64,000 nt of DNA from positions 2,418,001-2,482,000 of the forward strand of contig OZ242357.1 of assembly GCA_965208815.1 (NCBI GenBank). The letters are read 5' to 3'. Every line of letters starts with the position of its first letter. The stretch's first letter is position 1. Shown here in pieces: positions 1 through 9,336 of this stretch. The stretch comes from Bin55 sp009840545 (GTDB lineage: Bacteria; Pseudomonadota; Gammaproteobacteria; Pseudomonadales; Azotimanducaceae). Under the pieces are notes generated by a model. The model worked only from the letters and a program-made list of their open reading frames with translations. It searched no databases and was not told the origin of the DNA. Made by a program: the position numbers and the translations under genes.

Positions 1-1734
1 GATCACTTGGGCAATTAACCTACGTCGTTCAGCATGTATTTCTTGCTCGTTGAGAGTTTCAGACAGCTCAGGTTCATCACCCACGTGAAGAGCGGAAGAC
101 TGTGTCTCTAGTTCCCTGATGCGCTCCTCGGCTCGAGTGCGAGCCCACTTGTAGTCCGCCTTACCGGCGGGCGAACGTCTAACGGTATCCTCGAAGAAAA
201 CCTGTTTCGGTATTTTGTAGCCAGCGATTCGTTCTCGAGCGAAGTCAATGAGATCGCGTTCGTTCAGTTCACGTTCTTCAATGCAAGACACCACAGCCAC
301 AATACGGTGTCCGAATCGTTCATCCGGCACCCCGACAACTAGGCAATCGATTACATCGGGATGTTGCTTTGCGATCTCCTCAACTTCCTCAGGATAGACC
401 TTCTCACCCGCAGTATTGATGCAGTTACTTCCACGACCGAGCAATGTAATGGTTAGGTCGCTTTCGACTGACGCGAAATCTCCTGGGAAACTGTATCGAA
501 CGCCATCTACTTCGCGAAAAGTTGCCGCAGATTTTTCCGGATCCTTGTAATAACCAATCGGCACGAGACCGCTGGTCGCTAACCGCCCCGCCTTCCCGCT
601 TCCAGGCACTACTTCTTCGTCGTTTTCGTCAAAGACTTTGACGCCGGGACTCAGGGTGAATCGTGCAGTCTTCGAAGTATCGTCTCGACTTGAAACCGAA
701 CTACCCATTCCGCCTTCCGTGGAGCCCATTGCATCAATCAATTGCATTCCGTGATGTTCTAGCAACGCTTCCTTTATTTCGCTACTCCACATGACTCCAC
801 TCGAAATAATTTGTCGAACGGAGCTAATGTCGTAAGGACGCTGCAAAACGATCGATTCGTTGAGTGCATCCAACATTGGTCGTGCAAAAGCGTCTCCTAC
901 TATCACCACCTTATCGACCTTGTTTCGTTCCACCTCACTCCAGATCAAGTGAGGATCCAAACCCAATTTTGAAATCGTTACGACGGTTCCACCACAAAGC
1001 AACGGTATGATCGCCCCCAACCACATACCTGTTCCATGCATCAACGGACATGCTGGCAAACAGACGGGGAGTTGCTGAACGATCTCAATGGCCCTTATAA
1101 ATCTCGCGAAATCCTCCGGCGTCTCTGGAGCTGCAACTCCATCCGCCGCATAAGCTGACAACAACCGATGGATGAATTCGCCTTGCGCATACATAACTCC
1201 TTTTGGCATGCCAGTAGTACCGCCTGTATAGAGCATGTAAACATCGTCCGGAGAGCGCTCCGGATTTCGCTCGCAGGGCGAATGAGCCTTGATCGCCTGT
1301 TCGTAGTCCACAGAGTTGGCAAGAAGTGACTCAGTCCCATCGGGAATCTGGATATAGAGCTTTACTTTTGGTAGACGATCTCTAATCTCCCAAATGCGCG
1401 CTGCGTAGCATGCCTGATAAAACAATGCTTCTGAGTCGGAGTTGTCAAGAATGTATGCGAGTTCGTCTGATGTGTATCGATAGTTGACGTTTATGGGACA
1501 TGATCGGGTCTTGAAAATGCCATATTGCGCCTCAAGATATTGGTTCGAATTGTGTGCATAAATACCTACCTTCGACCCATTACCAATTCCGTTTTCTTGA
1601 AGCAGTGAAGCAAGCCTTGCCGCCCGATCGTCATAGTCGAACCAAGTGCGACGAACGTCGCCACATACCAACGCTTCGCGATCCGGGATTAGATCTGCAA
1701 TGGATTCCCATGCAGTTGCGAAGTCCACTGCCAT
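1..1734 (-). CDS. Acyl-CoA synthetase (AMP-forming), 3' end outside window
   Basis: Activates a carboxylic acid to its CoA thioester through an acyl-adenylate. Translating the minus strand from the ATG at 1734 gives 578 codons open to the window edge. The P-loop-like motif YTGGTTGMPKGV lies near residue 175, the A8-type GD.A..E.D......GR.S hinge near residue 460, and the C-terminal catalytic lysine is probably in RRSPAGKADYKW. The protein resembles the FadD3/FadD19-like group annotated simply as acyl-CoA synthetase. It has no partner gene on its strand here. The substrate cannot be told from sequence. Only the last few residues seem to be missing, given the usual family length of about 530-600. 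Confidence 0.93.
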   Translation of the reverse strand, partial: MAVDFATAWESIADLIPDREALVCGDVRRTWFDYDDRAARLASLLQENGIGNGSKVGIYAHNSNQYLEAQYGIFKTRSCPINVNYRYTSDELAYILDNSDSEALFYQACYAARIWEIRDRLPKVKLYIQIPDGTESLLANSVDYEQAIKAHSPCERNPERSPDDVYMLYTGGTTGMPKGVMYAQGEFIHRLLSAYAADGVAAPETPEDFARFIRAIEIVQQLPVCLPACPLMHGTGMWLGAIIPLLCGGTVVTISKLGLDPHLIWSEVERNKVDKVVIVGDAFARPMLDALNESIVLQRPYDISSVRQIISSGVMWSSEIKEALLEHHGMQLIDAMGSTEGGMGSSVSSRDDTSKTARFTLSPGVKVFDENDEEVVPGSGKAGRLATSGLVPIGYYKDPEKSAATFREVDGVRYSFPGDFASVESDLTITLLGRGSNCINTAGEKVYPEEVEEIAKQHPDVIDCLVVGVPDERFGHRIVAVVSCIEERELNERDLIDFARERIAGYKIPKQVFFEDTVRRSPAGKADYKWARTRAEERIRELETQSSALHVGDEPELSETLNEQEIHAERRRLIAQVI

Positions 1735-2107
1735 AAATATCTCCCATCTTCCTCAACTCTCGAGTGAGCTGTCAAACTCGTAAAGACGTATTGGATTGGT
1801 CGTCCGTGATTCTCTACTGCGAGTCGATCAGTGCTCGTTCCGTCGCATCTTGACGGAACACCATAATTGTAGTGACAGAATATGTGCTACATACAGCGAC
1901 CGCCACTCCCCGTTCGAGCACTGAAAGATTCCTCGTCTACGCGTCAAGCGTAGTGTCGTATTTGTGGTAACCGCAAACTGTCCAGAATTCCCGATTTGGC
2001 TGTGTTCGTGTGGGTACCTTCCTAAACCAATCAAGTTCAGTCTCTTGGATCATGTATGCTCAACTACAAGCATGTGTACTGAACACCACGGCGAATCAAA
2101 AAAATCT
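1735..2107. other. Intergenic, divergent promoter region
   Basis: This stretch separates two divergent genes. No convincing open frame, tRNA or repeat was seen; it presumably carries promoters for both sides, but I cannot point to clear boxes. Confidence 0.4.
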
Positions 2108-2626
2108 ATGAAACATCTTGAAATCCATCGCTACACACGACTTCTTTGTCTAGCTGCCTTGATTTGCGCGGTAATCGCTGTTGCAGTTCTTGCCAGCGAC
2201 CACGAAAACACCTCTTCTTCAAACGGACAAGCTTCGTCTCTTGAGCGGACGATTAGCAAGACGGTCCCTGGGACTGAATGGAAATTAACAGTTACCGAAG
2301 GACCACTTGAACCCAGAAGTATAGGTAGCTACGCACTTCGGTTCTATGTCCCGTACGAGCCGAAATGGCCCTTCGACAACTATGTGGATGGAGATGTACG
2401 TATTCGAGACGGAAGCATTGAGGAGCTTCTCTTTGAAGATCTCAACGGCGATGACACAGCGGATGTAATTATCACGATGCGATCTGCTGGATCAGGAGGC
2501 TATCTGAGTGCCGACGGTTTTGTGCTGAACAAAGACCGTGTAACGTTTGTGAAGTCCGTGGAAGGATTGGCAAAGGATGCGAATCCAGTTCAAGCACTCG
2601 TGAAAGCTTTGGAGACTGAAGACTAG
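2108..2626 (+). CDS. Probable periplasmic I-type lysozyme inhibitor (PliI-like)
   Basis: The product would bind and block invertebrate-type lysozyme in the periplasm. An ATG at 2108 is preferred over an upstream in-frame one at 1964, because it begins directly with a basic n-region and a hydrophobic stretch ending near ASDHE, a signal peptide or anchor. The mature part has the PliI pattern: a YALRFYVP strand, a DGDVRIRDGSIEELLFEDLNGD segment, then RSAGSGGYLSADGF, which matches the conserved loop that plugs the lysozyme active site. Length (172 residues) suits the family. It stands alone with no obvious operon partner. Assignment rests on recalled motif similarity, so an unrelated secreted protein is possible. 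Confidence 0.6.
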   Translation: MKHLEIHRYTRLLCLAALICAVIAVAVLASDHENTSSSNGQASSLERTISKTVPGTEWKLTVTEGPLEPRSIGSYALRFYVPYEPKWPFDNYVDGDVRIRDGSIEELLFEDLNGDDTADVIITMRSAGSGGYLSADGFVLNKDRVTFVKSVEGLAKDANPVQALVKALETED

Positions 2627-3021
2627 GAAACCACTTAGCTGGAACACTTGAGTCTCTTAGAGCCGCCCCAAGACCGTGTGTCCTTGGACATTTTGTTTTT
2701 TCCGATGTAATGTATTGGCTCGAGAGGGAAGTGACGATTCGTAGCAAATCGGATCAGTCGAATTGATGCTGCGGTTGTACTGTTTCATCGACTGGATGGG
2801 TCACATAAGTTAGCGAACGGTTGTCAGTCTTTGCTGCATTACACATTAAGCACTGCATGCCTGTCGACAAGCTCAATTGGTGCAACTTGAACCCCCATAC
2901 GCTTCTAACATGTAGAAATTAACCAAATTTTCACTCTAACGTGGTTGTATTGACCACAACTGTCTCAAAACTGTACTAGACAAGGACTTTATCGCACCAG
3001 CCAATACGTATCGAAAACTGT
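2627..3021. other. Intergenic region upstream of pspC-like gene
   Basis: No gene is visible. A dyad GTGGT-N7-ACCAC at 2941-2957, about 65 bases upstream of the sigma-54 promoter, is placed where an enhancer-binding activator could bind; that role is inference. Confidence 0.35.
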
Positions 3022-3036
3022 TGGCACGTTTTTTGC
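3022..3036 (+). promoter_or_regulatory. Sigma-54 promoter (-24/-12)
   Basis: TGGCAC at 3022-3027 and TTGC at 3033-3036 are separated by exactly five bases, a full match to the sigma-54 consensus TGGCAC-N5-TTGC. Transcription would start near 3048, about 70 bases ahead of the pspC-like start codon. Psp genes of Gammaproteobacteria are classically sigma-54/PspF controlled, so the context fits. Confidence 0.85.
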
Positions 3037-3115
3037 TTATCACTTAGTACCCTTAAAGTACCGTCAGTTGAAGAGACAAACAGAATCACTTCGCTGCTTA
3101 ACAGGTGAACCAGAA

Positions 3116-3325
3116 ATGAGAAAAAGCTCCGCAAGCCGAACAATCAGCCGAGCGATTCGAGACGATACAGGTTGGATATTGGGTGTGTGTGCGGAAATTG
3201 CATGGCGCATTCGAATTGACCCAGCCATCGTACGAATAGCCACCATCGTTGCTCTGATTTTTCACCCCGCGATCACGGTAGCTTGCTATCTGATCCTCTG
3301 GGTGATCTTCTTCCGAGGCGACTAG
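3116..3325 (+). CDS. PspC-domain small membrane protein
   Basis: A 69-residue inner-membrane protein that is essentially one PspC domain: GWILGVCAEIAWRIRIDPAIVRI followed by a hydrophobic span and YLILWVIFF. In Enterobacteria PspC senses envelope stress and recruits PspA. The ATG at 3116 has an AGGTG ribosome site about nine bases upstream; an in-frame earlier start at 3068 would add a non-conserved basic tail. No pspA, pspB or pspF lies in this window. The sigma-54 promoter just upstream supports a role in the phage-shock type response. Confidence 0.85.
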   Translation: MRKSSASRTISRAIRDDTGWILGVCAEIAWRIRIDPAIVRIATIVALIFHPAITVACYLILWVIFFRGD

Positions 3326-3425
3326 GCAGCCGTACTAAACGACTCAAGCAAACGGTCGCGTTATAGCAATGGCATGCGACTTCGCAAACCATCAAGACGC
3401 GATCGTTTGGCTTGTATCGGACATC

Positions 3426-4133
3426 CTATCTTGAATCAATAAACGCGGACAGCGATTGACTAATTTCGTTCGCGTGCGTCTCCATCGCAAGAGAACTCAT
3501 CGCCGAGTTGAATCGAGAGCCCAATTCATCCTCTCGCGAACGTAGCAAGTACTCCGCAAAGTCTCGGCAAAATTCTGGATGAGGCTGGATTGAGATGAAG
3601 TGATTGTCGACTCTCATTCCGGCATAAGGACAAAACTCGCTTTCTAAGATCCTTTCCGCACCTGTGGGCATTTCCACCACTTGGTCTTGGTGACTGCATT
3701 GCAGTTGGACTGGCGATCCATCTAGACTTGGAAACGCCTTCGAATCAAGAATGTTGTACTCGTGTACACCCACACCCCAACCTCGATGGCTCTTTTCGAC
3801 ACGTCCCCCAAGAGCTGTAGCCATGCATTGATGTCCAAAGCAAATGCCTACAGTTTTCTTCCGATGCCGATGCAACTTCAAGATATAGTCGAGCAATCGT
3901 TCAATCCAAGGGACTTTATCGTAGCTACTGAGTCGACTTCCACTAATTACGTATGCGTCGCATTCGTCTACTTGCTCGGGATACTCTTGTCGATAAACTT
4001 CATAGCTCTTGAAATCGTAGTGAAACACTCCTGCCTTCTCAAACATTTTGCGAATCATGTCGGAGTATCCTCCGAAACGGTTTTTGAAAGGTTCATCTAC
4101 CGTGTCTGCAACCAATAATCCAATCAGTGTCAT
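3426..4133 (-). CDS. Class I glutamine amidotransferase
   Basis: A 235-residue stand-alone GATase1 domain, which releases ammonia from glutamine or hydrolyses a gamma-glutamyl bond. The nucleophile elbow GICFGHQ (Cys about residue 98) and the HPEF pair (His/Glu, about 185) complete the catalytic triad. Its ATG directly follows the stop of the glutamine-synthetase-like gene (TAG then ATG), so the two are surely cotranscribed. The pairing resembles gamma-glutamyl-polyamine catabolism (PuuA with PuuD) but the substrate is unknown; the protein is closer to the GMP-synthase-like amidotransferases than to PuuD. Confidence 0.9.
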   Translation of the reverse strand: MTLIGLLVADTVDEPFKNRFGGYSDMIRKMFEKAGVFHYDFKSYEVYRQEYPEQVDECDAYVISGSRLSSYDKVPWIERLLDYILKLHRHRKKTVGICFGHQCMATALGGRVEKSHRGWGVGVHEYNILDSKAFPSLDGSPVQLQCSHQDQVVEMPTGAERILESEFCPYAGMRVDNHFISIQPHPEFCRDFAEYLLRSREDELGSRFNSAMSSLAMETHANEISQSLSAFIDSR

Positions 4134-5516
4134 CTAAATGACCTCGAAATACCGTCGCAATTGCCAATCATTCACATTTCTTTCCGCTTCGTGGGACTCC
4201 CACAATCGAGATGCCACGAAGTGCTCCACGAAATCTTGCCCAAACATCTCATGTGCTGTCTCAGACTTCATCATTCGGTGTGACGCCTCCCTCAGCGTCC
4301 TTGAGAATTCTTGCTCTTCCCTAACTTCTGAATTGTCATAGGCGTTTCCAATAACAGGTGGCGGTGGCTCGATTTGTTCCCTGATGCCGAGCGAAGCTGC
4401 TAACAACGTCGCAGTACCCACCAAGTACGGGTTTGAATCAGCCCCAGGAATCCTATTTTCGATGTGGCATTCGCCGTTTCGCCCTGGAATCACACGAAAG
4501 GCGCATGTTCGATTCTCGAGGCCCCAAGAAGCCGACGTGGGTGCCCACGCTCCAGGAACTAAACGAGTGAAACTATTGACATTCGGAGCAAGCATCGGAA
4601 GCCATTCAGGCACGTATCTAACCAAACCTCCGATTGCAAACCTAGCAGCATCGTTCAATTCTCCATCACGAGACAAGAGCAATCCAGATTCGTTCAAGTC
4701 TGTTAGCGAAAAGTGGAAGTGTCCACTTTGTCCAGGAAAGTCCATGGACCACTTCGCCATAAACGTGGCAATTGCATCTTGAGAACGAAAGAATGACTTG
4801 GAAAAAGTCTTGAATAAGCTAGCACTATCTGCCGATATTAGAGCGTCTTGCTTGTTCAGCGCAGCTTCCCAAACACCTGGCTCCGCTTCAAAATGCAAAC
4901 CCTCAACAGACATGTTGAACTCCCGACAGAAATTCAAGAACTCTTGCTGCCGAGGTGAATCCATTGCCGCCTTCAGAACGGAGTAGCCTAGTTTGCCGCG
5001 TCGTATTGACCTCAAGTTACTGTAGTCTCGGTGAAGCGAGTCAATCGTAGACTCATCTATTACAAAGAACTCATACTCGTAGCCTGTAAACGCTTTGATG
5101 CCTTGTTCCAGAAGAGTGTTGGAAGCTTTTCGCAGCAACGATCTAGGACATAAAGAATGGTAGTCAGACTCTTCATCAACAAATTCGCCAATGAAGAAGG
5201 GTACATTCGTAAAGGGTAGAGTCCGATGGGACGATGCGATCAGACGGTACTTCACGTCTGGAAATCCCGTATGCCATCCGGTGAAAGGAGTCTCGATATC
5301 TAGTCCGGTCTTGTGGAAGTCATACAAGTGATCGTCCACATCCCACCCGAGCACACAATCACAGAATCCACCGCCTGCGATCATAAGTCGCTCGAACTTA
5401 CCAAGGTCTACGTATTTGCCTCGAATGACCCCGTCAAGGTCAGTCAAACCTATTAGAACGGACTCCTGTCCTGCATCTTGACACCGTTTGATGAAGCCCG
5501 TCAGGTCGGAATTCAC
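4134..5516 (-). CDS. Glutamine-synthetase-like ligase (PuuA / gamma-glutamyl-amine type)
   Basis: A 460-residue member of the glutamine synthetase fold that ligates glutamate to ammonia or an amine using ATP. Visible conserved segments are the metal-binding EAEPGVWE region, GHFHFSL, the Arg/Glu-rich WGLENRTCAFRV and NRIPGADSNPYL. The short N-terminal beta-grasp (GLTDLDGVIRGKYVD) is typical of PuuA-like rather than GlnA proteins. The start is a GTG at 5516. Directly followed by a glutamine amidotransferase in the same operon, which argues for gamma-glutamylation of an amine followed by hydrolysis. The identity of the amine is not inferable. Confidence 0.88.
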   Translation of the reverse strand: MNSDLTGFIKRCQDAGQESVLIGLTDLDGVIRGKYVDLGKFERLMIAGGGFCDCVLGWDVDDHLYDFHKTGLDIETPFTGWHTGFPDVKYRLIASSHRTLPFTNVPFFIGEFVDEESDYHSLCPRSLLRKASNTLLEQGIKAFTGYEYEFFVIDESTIDSLHRDYSNLRSIRRGKLGYSVLKAAMDSPRQQEFLNFCREFNMSVEGLHFEAEPGVWEAALNKQDALISADSASLFKTFSKSFFRSQDAIATFMAKWSMDFPGQSGHFHFSLTDLNESGLLLSRDGELNDAARFAIGGLVRYVPEWLPMLAPNVNSFTRLVPGAWAPTSASWGLENRTCAFRVIPGRNGECHIENRIPGADSNPYLVGTATLLAASLGIREQIEPPPPVIGNAYDNSEVREEQEFSRTLREASHRMMKSETAHEMFGQDFVEHFVASRLWESHEAERNVNDWQLRRYFEVI

Positions 5517-5833
5517 GGTGCAATAGTGCCATTGTGGAAAACTCGTTGGATAATTCCGTACTTATTCACTTGTAATCTGTGGAAGAGTCCATGAGTGTTC
5601 AGCCCCATTTTGTGCAAGTTGCAGGCAAAATCGTTGTTTTTCATATAGTTAGAAGAAACTGCTTGATAACATGATTACGCTTTATATCGTTAATCATTGA
5701 TATTACGACCATTTCTTGCTTGTGCACAACTAAAACGACATAAACAGATTATTAGTTAAATTATCCAATCTAAAGGTCATTAGGCATTGAATTTTCTACA
5801 TCTTTTATTCAATGAAATGGTCTATTTGATGTC
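5517..5833. other. AT-rich intergenic region
   Basis: Both flanking genes run leftwards. The stretch is clearly richer in A and T than its surroundings and holds no supportable frame. It probably contains the promoter of the ligase-amidotransferase operon. Confidence 0.4.
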
Positions 5834-6688
5834 TCAATGCATGAAGTTGAACATTCGTCGACGATATTGTTTAGCAATGGGTGAATTCTTACCCATTAGA
5901 TGCATGATTCGAACCATAGTTTCACGCCCAATATCGTCTCGATAACTTCGGTCTGTTTGAAGAATGAACATTAGATGTTGCAATGCCTCTTCATAATTGC
6001 GCTGGACAGCTAACTGAACCGCAATCTCATAGCGACAGTCCAATTCTTCAGGATTCGCTTCAATTGCTTTGGCAATCTCGTGCAGTGGTCGCATTGCTGC
6101 CGCTTCCTCGTGCAACTCCAATCGCGTTGCAGGACGCTGCCGATCCGCTACGTCTTCGGGTATCGTGTCCAAGACCTTACGAGCTTCATCGGGCTCACCT
6201 TTGTGTAGTAACACATCGGCCCACTCAACCTTGAACTTTGGATTGTTTGGCTCCTCATTCAAGGCCTGTTGCAATATTGTCATTGCCGTGTCCCAATCTT
6301 CTCGATCAACTACTTCGTCAAGGGTTGCCTGAAGCTGCTCTCCGCTCGACATAGTCAAACGGTCCAACATTGCGCGAAGTACAGATTCTCCCTGAGGACC
6401 ATCCATTTGCTCGGCCACGCCCCCGTTCACAATCACGCGGATGCTTGGAACAGCCTGTATCCGTAGTTCACGAGCAATAATCTGGTCTTTAGTGACGTCC
6501 GACAGTCCCAACGAGAACTTTCCTTGATACTGTTGGGCGAGTCTCTCCATCGATTTTCGAGTGTCGACAGAGGGGGCAACCTGATCGGTCCAAAATAGGA
6601 GTACAACAGGTTCCGATCGAGAACGTTCGATTACGTCGGTTTGGAAAGTCTCGCGTGTTACCTCGAACACGCTTTGCTGGACGTCCAT
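5834..6688 (-). CDS. cnoX: Thioredoxin-fold co-chaperone CnoX/YbbN
   Basis: A cytoplasmic holdase that in E. coli links thioredoxin-like chemistry to GroEL. The N-terminal thioredoxin fold (about residues 1-110) contains VLLFWTDQVAPS, so the CxxC or SxxC position carries no cysteine, followed by the cis-proline AVPS. Residues 115-284 are TPR-like helices (AMTILQQALNEEPNNPKFKVEWADVLL) and end in the family-typical RRRMFNFMH tail. The ATG at 6688 starts the protein just before the thioredoxin strand; an upstream ATG at 6763 would add 25 residues not seen in the family. Loss of the redox cysteine implies a non-redox holdase, an inference. Confidence 0.88.
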   Translation of the reverse strand: MDVQQSVFEVTRETFQTDVIERSRSEPVVLLFWTDQVAPSVDTRKSMERLAQQYQGKFSLGLSDVTKDQIIARELRIQAVPSIRVIVNGGVAEQMDGPQGESVLRAMLDRLTMSSGEQLQATLDEVVDREDWDTAMTILQQALNEEPNNPKFKVEWADVLLHKGEPDEARKVLDTIPEDVADRQRPATRLELHEEAAAMRPLHEIAKAIEANPEELDCRYEIAVQLAVQRNYEEALQHLMFILQTDRSYRDDIGRETMVRIMHLMGKNSPIAKQYRRRMFNFMH

Positions 6689-6871
6689 GTTTGTCTGATG
6701 TGCAGGAGCTTTGCGAATTGTAGCAACCGGTCTGACACGGCACGTGACCATAAGATCATGCAAATCGTAGAGGACATCCGCACCTCGTGCTGTTCCACTA
6801 GAAGCGATGTCATGTCTTCAAGGCATAAAATGAGTGAGCCTCAAAAATTGACCGTTCACTAACTGACAAGC

Positions 6872-7756
6872 ATGAGATATTTCACAGCGGTTGCATCGGT
6901 GTTTCTGTCGCTTTTCTTCTTTGGTTTTTGGGGTTTAGCAGTCGGTATTTTTGTTGCGTCCGCGGTGCTTGCATTTGCGCCTCGCAATTCAAAATCTCAA
7001 AGTCGTTTTCAGTCGGGTGAACGCTTCCGGCAAATGGGTTGGGGGCAGGCTTCAAACCCATTTGAGGACCATCAAGAAGAGCACGTGGAGATCACGGACA
7101 TCGCCTTTCGGTCCTTTTTTCAAATAGCGGGCTATATTGCGAAAAGCGATGGGCGAATTTCCTCCGAGGAAATACAGTTAGCCTCACAGGTAATGGAGAG
7201 ATTGTCTCTCACAATGCCGCTTCGAGAAGTCGCGATACAGTGTTTTAATGAAGGCAAGAGTCCTAGGTTCAACCTTGACCGAACGCTAGACCAGATTCGT
7301 TCACGTTTAGGGCTGAATCGAGTTGCCGGCGCCGTGCTGTTCGAAGCAATGGTGGAGATGTCGGAAGCTGATGGACTCACGCAAGACAAGATTCAAATAC
7401 TCTTTCAGTACGCACAATCTGTAGGCATTCGTCCGCATGAGGCCCAAGAGTACATAGCTCAACGAAGTGGGAGATCGTATAGTCATTCTTCATCTGAAGA
7501 CGGGGAAAGACAAACTCGCGCGCAAACCGATTCTCCGCACCATGCTCTCAGCAACGCCTACCGAATACTTGGAGTGGAATCCACAGAGTCGGACAGTAAA
7601 GTGAAGATGGCGTATCGAAGACTCATACAGGAGAGCCACCCAGATCGGCTACACGCTATGAACCTGCCAGATTTCTTAATGGATGCTGCCCATAAGAAAA
7701 CACAAGAGATTCAAGCGGCTTGGGAAACTGTGAAGCAAGCACGGGGAATTACCTAA
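6872..7756 (+). CDS. djlA: DjlA-type membrane-anchored J-domain co-chaperone
   Basis: Stimulates DnaK ATPase at the inner membrane. One N-terminal transmembrane segment (residues 3-38, rich in F, L and V), a TerB-like helical domain (about 80-200, with YIAKSDGRISSEEI and MVEMSEADGLTQDKI acidic loops), and a C-terminal J domain (about 225-294) with the invariant HPD in QESHPDR. Domain order and length match DjlA. Divergently transcribed from cnoX, so two chaperone-related genes may share a regulatory gap. Confidence 0.93.
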   Translation: MRYFTAVASVFLSLFFFGFWGLAVGIFVASAVLAFAPRNSKSQSRFQSGERFRQMGWGQASNPFEDHQEEHVEITDIAFRSFFQIAGYIAKSDGRISSEEIQLASQVMERLSLTMPLREVAIQCFNEGKSPRFNLDRTLDQIRSRLGLNRVAGAVLFEAMVEMSEADGLTQDKIQILFQYAQSVGIRPHEAQEYIAQRSGRSYSHSSSEDGERQTRAQTDSPHHALSNAYRILGVESTESDSKVKMAYRRLIQESHPDRLHAMNLPDFLMDAAHKKTQEIQAAWETVKQARGIT

Positions 7757-7828
7757 GAGAGTGCTAAGCCGCAAAACGAAGCACAACACTGCCTACGTTG
7801 GAGGTTGGCTCAAACAATACGAGCTGAA

Positions 7829-7917
7829 TGGCGGAGAGGCAGGGATTCGAACCCTGGGTGCCCGAAGGCACACCTGATTTCGAGTCAGGCCCATTCGACC
7901 AGCTCTGGCACCTCTCC
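7829..7917 (-). tRNA. tRNA-Ser (CGA anticodon)
   Basis: Read on the minus strand, a 7-bp acceptor stem GGAGAGG/CCTCTCC encloses a D arm, the anticodon arm CTGA-CTCGAAA-TCAG with anticodon CGA, a long class-II variable arm (GTGCC TTCGG GCAC) and the T arm with GGTTCGAATCC. The 3' CCA is encoded at 7829-7831. Length is 89 bases, right for tRNA-Ser, which reads UCG. Confidence 0.97.
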
Positions 7918-7964
7918 GTACAGGTCAAATTTTATGAATCTTGGGCAAGAAAGTTGGACTCGCA

Positions 7965-8522
7965 ATGCGCGACCTCACTGAGTTGCTCAATCACTACCGA
8001 AAAAGATACCCGTTGGAAGTTGCACCGTCCAAGTGTCTAGAGTTTGTTCGATCGCAACCTGATTGCTTCAATAGAAATTGCTACGCAGATGGACATTTGA
8101 CGGCATCAGCATGGGTAGTTAATCCAAGACATGACAAATGCCTATTGATGCACCATCGGAAAATCGGTAAGTGGTTGCAACTTGGGGGGCACCTCGAACA
8201 TCGCGGAGATCTGCTAGCAGAAGCAATCAGAGAAGTCAAGGAAGAATCGGGACTTGCGTCGTCTCCATTAACTCTTGACATTTTCGACATGGATGTTCAC
8301 AAAGTGCCTTCCTATCGAGAAGAACCAGCACATTTCCATTACGACATTCGATTCCTACTAGTTGCTGACGAATTCCAAACTCTTCAAGAGACTGCCGAGT
8401 CAAATGACCTAAAGTGGATCTACATTGAAGATGTCGGGAGTTTCACTTATGAAGAGTCGGTCCTACGAATGGTGCGAAAGCAGAAAGGCTTGTTTGCCGA
8501 TAGGAATGACCACGGACGTTAG
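7965..8522 (+). CDS. Nudix hydrolase
   Basis: Hydrolyses a nucleoside-diphosphate-linked substrate. The Nudix box appears as GGHLEHRGD...AIREVKEESGL at about residues 72-95; the loop before the helix is one residue longer than the classic box, as in the GGH-type subgroup. The ATG at 7965 is used; a TTG at 7941 is possible. It begins just after the divergent tRNA-Ser gene. Substrate unknown. Confidence 0.9.
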   Translation: MRDLTELLNHYRKRYPLEVAPSKCLEFVRSQPDCFNRNCYADGHLTASAWVVNPRHDKCLLMHHRKIGKWLQLGGHLEHRGDLLAEAIREVKEESGLASSPLTLDIFDMDVHKVPSYREEPAHFHYDIRFLLVADEFQTLQETAESNDLKWIYIEDVGSFTYEESVLRMVRKQKGLFADRNDHGR

Positions 8523-8535
8523 CGGTCTCCTCTGA

Positions 8536-9294
8536 CTACTTTTTGACAGAAAACCAAGGAGTTCCAGCCTCCTGAGTCGCAAACGTCACTGCATATTCTC
8601 GCCTGAGATGCTCGAACTCGCGCTCTAGTATTGCGGTACTGTTGTTTCGTTGACTCACGTGTCCAATGACTACATTGGCCAGACGGGAGTGTTTGACACG
8701 AGACAGAAATTCCTTTGCCTGATGATTGGACAAGTGACCTAGGTCACCCGACACACGGTACTTCAAAAATTCTGGGTCATTTCCATTCCACAGCATGTCG
8801 ATATCGTGGTTGGATTCCACAAATAACGAATCGCAGCCCGAATAGTGCTCTACGACACCATCATTAAGAGAGCCGATGTCGGTTAGCAATCCGAATCTTT
8901 CCTTGGTCGACTCAAAGACGAACTGAGTTGGTTCAAGAGCATCGTGTGGCACATCGACACTCCGTACATTAATCCCATCGATTGAGATGACATCACTGCG
9001 TCTAATTTCATTGACTAACATGGGATGCAAATTGGGGATCTTGGAAAAAGTACCCACAGTTGCGAATACGGGTATATCGAACCGATTGGCTAGCATTCGT
9101 ACACCTCGAATGTGGTCGCCGTGTTCGTGAGTTACGAATATCGCAGAGACTTCGCGTGGATCAACGCCTCTTGCAACGAGAGAATCGATCGTCTTTGTGA
9201 TTCCGAAACCACAGTCTACAAGGATAGTGGACTTACCGTTGCTAACAACGGTGCAATTTCCCTTGCTCCCGCTTCCCAAGGAAGTAAATTGCAA
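8536..9294 (-). CDS. MBL-fold metallo-hydrolase (YycJ/WalJ-like)
   Basis: A 252-residue metallo-beta-lactamase-fold hydrolase starting with the family-typical SLGSGSKGNCT and carrying the two-metal motif THEHGDH (about residues 54-60), a later His in SNHDID, and GHVSQRNNS near the C-terminus. Members are suspected nucleases or phosphodiesterases in DNA repair. It lies 42 bases downstream of bamC and co-directional with dapA-bamC, the order also found in pseudomonads. Confidence 0.92.
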   Translation of the reverse strand: MQFTSLGSGSKGNCTVVSNGKSTILVDCGFGITKTIDSLVARGVDPREVSAIFVTHEHGDHIRGVRMLANRFDIPVFATVGTFSKIPNLHPMLVNEIRRSDVISIDGINVRSVDVPHDALEPTQFVFESTKERFGLLTDIGSLNDGVVEHYSGCDSLFVESNHDIDMLWNGNDPEFLKYRVSGDLGHLSNHQAKEFLSRVKHSRLANVVIGHVSQRNNSTAILEREFEHLRREYAVTFATQEAGTPWFSVKK

Positions 9295-9336
9295 TCGGAG
9301 CCCTCCAAACTGCTGCGATTTGGTTGTGCAGAGTCG

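Noticed and set aside
1828..2034. 68-codon minus-strand frame in the first intergenic region
   Set aside because: No ribosome site, atypical composition and no resemblance to known proteins.
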